Positions 60,852-64,000 of a stretch of DNA of 64,000 nucleotides are shown one piece after another. The number at the start of each line of letters is the position of its first letter. Position 1 is the first letter of the stretch. The position numbers were made by a program, and so were the translations under genes. The notes beneath the pieces were generated by a model. That model saw only the letters and a program-made list of their open reading frames with translations, made no database searches and was not told the origin of the DNA. This DNA is from Pseudopelagicola sp. (GTDB lineage Bacteria > Pseudomonadota > Alphaproteobacteria > Rhodobacterales > Rhodobacteraceae): assembly GCA_026195905.1 (NCBI GenBank), contig JAPHRE010000054.1:1-64000 (forward strand). The letters run 5' to 3'.

Positions 60852-62327
60852 TCAGACGGACATGCAGATGTATTTCATCTCCAGGAATTCGTCGATACCG
60901 TGATGGCTTCCTTCGCGGCCAAGGCCGGATTGCTTGATACCACCAAAGGGCGCGAGTTCGGTCGAGATGATGCCGGTGTTGACCCCGACAATCCCATATT
61001 CAAGAGCCTCGGCCACCTTGTGAACGCGGCTCAGATCTTTGGCATAGAAATACGCGGCGAGTCCGTAGATCGTATCGTTTGCCATCGCGATGACGTCGTC
61101 TTCGTCGTCAAACTTGAAGAGCGGGGCGAGGGGGCCGAAGGTTTCTTCGGTGGCGAAGGCCATATCCGTTGTCGCACCGGTCACGATTGTGGGCGAGATG
61201 AATGTGCCCGGCCCTTGGTGACGTTCGCCGGTCAGCGCGATTTGCGCGCCTTTGGCTTCGGCGTCTGCGATGTGGTTCTGCACCTTTTCCATAGCTTGTT
61301 CGCTGATCAGGGGGCCGAGGTCGGTCCCCTCTTCAAGGCCATCGCCGACGCGAAGTTTGGAGACTGCGGCGACAAGCTTTTCTGTGAACGCCTCATAGAC
61401 ACCCGATTGCACGTAAATCCGGTTGGCACAGACGCAGGTCTGGCCATTGTTGCGGAACTTGCACATCAGCGCGCCTTCGATGGCGGCGTCGAGGTCGGCA
61501 TCGTCAAAGACAATGAACGGTGCATTGCCGCCAAGTTCCATCGAGCATTTTTTGACCGTTTCGGCGGCTTGCCCAAGCAGGATGCGACCCACACGGGTTG
61601 AGCCGGTAAAGGTAATCTTGCGCACGGTGTCATTGGCGCAGAATTCCTGTCCGGTTTCGGCGGCGTCCTGGGTTGTGACGACCGAGAATACGCCCGCAGG
61701 AATGCCAGCCCGTTCGGCCAACACAGCCAGCGCCAGCGCGGAAAGCGGGGTGAGTTCAGCAGGGCGTGCGACGATGGCACAGCCCGCCGCAAGCGCCGGC
61801 GCGGCTTTGCGTGTGATCATTGCGTTGGGGAAGTTCCAAGGCGTGATCGAGGCGGCGACGCCGATCGGCTGTTTGAGGACGGTGATGCGTTTGTCCCGCT
61901 GATGGCCGGGGATGGTCTCGCCGTAGATGCGTTTTGCCTCTTCGGCAAAAAATTCGATGAACGAGGCACCATAGGCAATTTCACCGGCGGCTTCGGCCAG
62001 CGGCTTGCCCATTTCGGCGGTCAGGATCGTTGCAAGGTCGTCTTGATTTTCCATCAAGAGGTCAAACCATTTGCGCAGCACCGCAGCGCGTTCCTTGCCG
62101 GTCCATTTGGCCCAGTCCTTTTGCGCGGTGTCGGCCTTGGAGATGGCGTCAGCGACTTGTGCGCGGCTTAGGTCGCAGACGTCGGCAATCACATCGCCAC
62201 GGGCCGGATTGGTGACTTGGAACGTGCCCTTGTCGCCTTCGACCCATGCGCCGCCAATATAGGCGCGGGTCTCAAGGAGGGTTGGGTCCTTGAGAAGAGA
62301 TTTCAGGTTTGTCGTTGTATCAAGCAT
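60852..62327 (-). CDS. gabD: succinate-semialdehyde dehydrogenase (NAD(P)+)
   Basis: A 491-residue aldehyde dehydrogenase. 'TPWNFPNAMITRKAAPALAAG', 'FTGSTRVGRIL', 'MELGGNAPFIVFDDADLDAA' (catalytic Glu) and 'FRNNGQTCVCANR' (nucleophile Cys) follow the GabD pattern, and the C-terminus 'LAPFGGIKQSGLGREGSHHGIDEFLEMKY' is typical of succinate/glutarate semialdehyde enzymes. It feeds GABA or related semialdehydes into the TCA cycle. No gabT is adjacent. Confidence 0.9.
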   Translation of the reverse strand: MLDTTTNLKSLLKDPTLLETRAYIGGAWVEGDKGTFQVTNPARGDVIADVCDLSRAQVADAISKADTAQKDWAKWTGKERAAVLRKWFDLLMENQDDLATILTAEMGKPLAEAAGEIAYGASFIEFFAEEAKRIYGETIPGHQRDKRITVLKQPIGVAASITPWNFPNAMITRKAAPALAAGCAIVARPAELTPLSALALAVLAERAGIPAGVFSVVTTQDAAETGQEFCANDTVRKITFTGSTRVGRILLGQAAETVKKCSMELGGNAPFIVFDDADLDAAIEGALMCKFRNNGQTCVCANRIYVQSGVYEAFTEKLVAAVSKLRVGDGLEEGTDLGPLISEQAMEKVQNHIADAEAKGAQIALTGERHQGPGTFISPTIVTGATTDMAFATEETFGPLAPLFKFDDEDDVIAMANDTIYGLAAYFYAKDLSRVHKVAEALEYGIVGVNTGIISTELAPFGGIKQSGLGREGSHHGIDEFLEMKYICMSV

Positions 62328-62436
62328 GGCTCGCTCCCCGTTTCATGATGGCAGATGAAAAGCACCTGTGCGTAGACTTGTCCAGCCAAGGCGATGAGTC
62401 CAGTATGAGTTAATTTTTCGGACCAAGGATTTTGGA

Positions 62437-63225
62437 ATGACCCTTGATGATGCCTATGCCAATGCCGCCTACATCCCGGATGCGGATCAGTTTCCAGAGA
62501 TGTGGCAAGCCAAGGCCGAGGCGTTTCGCCTTAAATCCTTGAGCGAAAGCGGGATTGCATACGGGGTGGGCGAACGGCAGGTGATGGATATCTTCCTGTC
62601 CGACACGGTAGCCAAGGGGCTATTGGTGTTTGTTCACGGGGGGTATTGGCTGCGATTTGATCGCAGATATTGGTCTCATCTTGCACAAGGAGCGCTTGCG
62701 CGGGGATGGGCCGTGGCGATGCCGTCTTATGATCTTTGTCCAAGTGTGCGCCTCCCGGAAATTACGGCGCAGATTGCGAATGCCGTTGGCGCGGCGGCGG
62801 CGCGTGTCGTGGGTCCGATCTGTGTTGCCGGGCATTCGGCGGGGGGACATCTTGCGGCGCGGATGGCGATGCCGGGGGTGTTGCCGGAGGACGTCGCCGC
62901 CCGTCTGCATCACGTCATGCCCATTTCGCCGGTCGCGGACCTACGCCCGCTCATGCACACGTCGATGAACAAAGACTTGGGGATCACGGAAGAGATCGCC
63001 GCCGCCGAAAGCCCCGCTTTGGGCAAACCCCTTGAGGGTTTGGCGGTCACAGTTTGGGTTGGGGGCGATGAACGCCCCGCTTTTCTTGATCAGGCCGCTT
63101 GGCTTGCGGAGGCTTGGGGCTGCGGTCATGTTGTGGCCGAGGGCGCGCACCATTTCGACGTGATTGCGCCGCTGGCTGATCCGCAAAGCGCCATGATGGA
63201 GTGCCTGTTGGCAGGGGGAGCATGA
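62437..63225 (+). CDS. alpha/beta hydrolase, kynurenine-formamidase-like
   Basis: A 262-residue esterase. '[20 protein letters not shown]' is the oxyanion-hole HGG-x-W motif, '[15 protein letters not shown]' holds the nucleophile Ser, and Asp and His lie in '[10 protein letters not shown]' and 'EGAHHFDVI'. HGGYW plus GHSAGGH is the pattern of bacterial KynB-type/arylformamidase-like hydrolases, but other carboxylesters are possible. It overlaps the next gene (ATGA). Confidence 0.8.
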   Translation: MTLDDAYANAAYIPDADQFPEMWQAKAEAFRLKSLSESGIAYGVGERQVMDIFLSDTVAKGLLVFVHGGYWLRFDRRYWSHLAQGALARGWAVAMPSYDLCPSVRLPEITAQIANAVGAAAARVVGPICVAGHSAGGHLAARMAMPGVLPEDVAARLHHVMPISPVADLRPLMHTSMNKDLGITEEIAAAESPALGKPLEGLAVTVWVGGDERPAFLDQAAWLAEAWGCGHVVAEGAHHFDVIAPLADPQSAMMECLLAGGA

Positions 63226-64000
63226 GCATGGATTGGGATTTTATCGTCGTCGGCGCGGGGAGTGCCGGGTGTGTCGTTGCCAATCGGCTAAGCACTGCCG
63301 GACATAAGGTTTTGCTTCTCGAAGCAGGCGGGCGCGATACCTATCACTGGATTCATATCCCGATGGGATATCTCTATTGCATTGGCAATCCGCGCACCGA
63401 CTGGATGTATAAAACCGCGCCGGACAAGGGGCTTAACGGGCGGTCGCTCCTCTATCCGCGGGGTAAGGGGCTTGGTGGCTGTTCGTCGATCAACGGTATG
63501 CTCTATTTGCGCGGGCAGGCAGCGGATTATGACGGCTGGCGGCAATTGGGCAATCCCGGTTGGGCTTGGGACGATGTTCTGCCGCTGTTCAAGAAGGCCG
63601 AGGATTACATGGATGGTCCCTCCGAGATGCATGGGGCGGGTGGCGAATGGCGTGTCGACAACCAGCGCCTGCAGTGGGATGTGCTTGATGATTGGATGGC
63701 GGCGGCAGAAGCGGCTGGTGTGCCGCGCACCGATGATTTCAACACCGGCAACAACGAAGGCGTCGGGTATTTCAAGGTCAACCAGCGCAATGGCTGGCGG
63801 CTCAACACCTCCAAGGCGTTCCTGCGCCCGGTGAAGGATGCCAAGCTTCGGGTTGAGGTGCATGCCCAGACCGAGCGGCTTTTGATCGAAAGCGGGCGGG
63901 TTGTTGGCGTTGCCTATCGGCAGAATGGTGTCCTTAAGGAAGCGCGTGCCGGGCGCGAGGTTATCCTTTCGGCGGGGGCGGTGAACTCGCCGCAAATCCT
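63222..64000 (+). CDS. GMC oxidoreductase (choline-dehydrogenase-like), partial
   Basis: The first ~259 residues of a FAD-dependent GMC enzyme, cut by the window end. '[17 protein letters not shown]' binds FAD, '[23 protein letters not shown]' is GMC signature 1, and '[11 protein letters not shown]' begins signature 2. The open frame has no stop before 64000. The ATG overlaps the hydrolase stop, so the two form an operon, perhaps for oxidation of an alcohol and hydrolysis of a related ester or amide. Substrate unknown. Confidence 0.88.
   Translation, partial: MSMDWDFIVVGAGSAGCVVANRLSTAGHKVLLLEAGGRDTYHWIHIPMGYLYCIGNPRTDWMYKTAPDKGLNGRSLLYPRGKGLGGCSSINGMLYLRGQAADYDGWRQLGNPGWAWDDVLPLFKKAEDYMDGPSEMHGAGGEWRVDNQRLQWDVLDDWMAAAEAAGVPRTDDFNTGNNEGVGYFKVNQRNGWRLNTSKAFLRPVKDAKLRVEVHAQTERLLIESGRVVGVAYRQNGVLKEARAGREVILSAGAVNSPQI

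Noticed and set aside
1-64000. CRISPR arrays, insertion sequences, rRNA genes
   Set aside because: No regularly spaced long repeats, no transposase genes and no rRNA sequence were seen anywhere in the window.

Overview
The window reads as a chromosomal segment of an alphaproteobacterium of the order Rhodobacterales (Roseobacter/Rhodobacter lineage). The reasons are the RpoE-ChrR pair with its target operon, the leuC-leuD-leuB layout, spike-type genes of the Rhodobacter gene transfer agent (GTA), rsfS-rlmH, glcDEF, and dense ATGA-coupled operons in GC-rich DNA. All functions are inferred from sequence reading only; no database search was run.

Layout. 0-9.1 kb is a surface polysaccharide locus: an LpxD-like acyltransferase, a GT4 glycosyltransferase, a PglC/PglD/PglE-like set for a bacillosamine-type first sugar, a second sugar transferase, an SDR and a UDP-sugar epimerase. 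A three-gene operon resembling GTA head-spike genes and the remnant of a second epimerase lie inside it. 9.2-11.2 kb is an Old Yellow Enzyme/dienoyl-CoA-reductase type flavoprotein. 11.2-18.8 kb is the singlet-oxygen module: rpoE-chrR facing a seven-gene overlapping operon (FAD desaturase-like protein, DUF1365, cyclopropane-synthase-like methylase, chalcone-isomerase-like protein, carrier, DUF3833, SDR), with two divergent RpoE-type promoters between them. A U32 protein follows at 18.9-20.5 kb.

20.7-27.6 kb is a probable sphingolipid/inositol-lipid locus: a serine-palmitoyltransferase-like enzyme, a DUF4833-like protein, an inositol-3-phosphate synthase of actinobacterial type, a 3-ketosphinganine-reductase-like SDR, a divergent CdsA-like cytidylyltransferase and two LptF/LptG-type permeases. 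46.2-52.8 kb may be the second half of the same chemistry: an ABC exporter, a Frag1/Sfk1-like membrane protein, a CDP-alcohol phosphotransferase, an FGGY kinase, a PimA-like glycosyltransferase and a small NTP-transferase. Together they suggest glycosylated inositol (sphingo)lipids, which is unusual for this group.

Between them are mscS, leuCD, a membrane protein, a secreted EEP-family protein, leuB, a Na/Pi cotransporter and tRNA-Pro(CGG). An 8.0-kb integrative element sits in that tRNA gene (36,624-44,658; 48-bp direct repeats, tyrosine integrase, arm-type repeats). Its cargo is a three-gene operon: a GHKL ATPase fused to a PD-(D/E)xK-like nuclease, a small unknown protein and a nucleoside-phosphorylase-type enzyme. 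A uracil-DNA-glycosylase-like gene broken by one stop codon lies behind it. This is the best candidate for an undescribed (defence) system.

The right end holds a THUMP-type RNA methyltransferase, rsfS-rlmH, glcDEF, two tandem secreted trypsin-like proteases, an Hsp20 gene, a succinate-semialdehyde dehydrogenase, an esterase and the start of a GMC oxidoreductase cut by the window edge.
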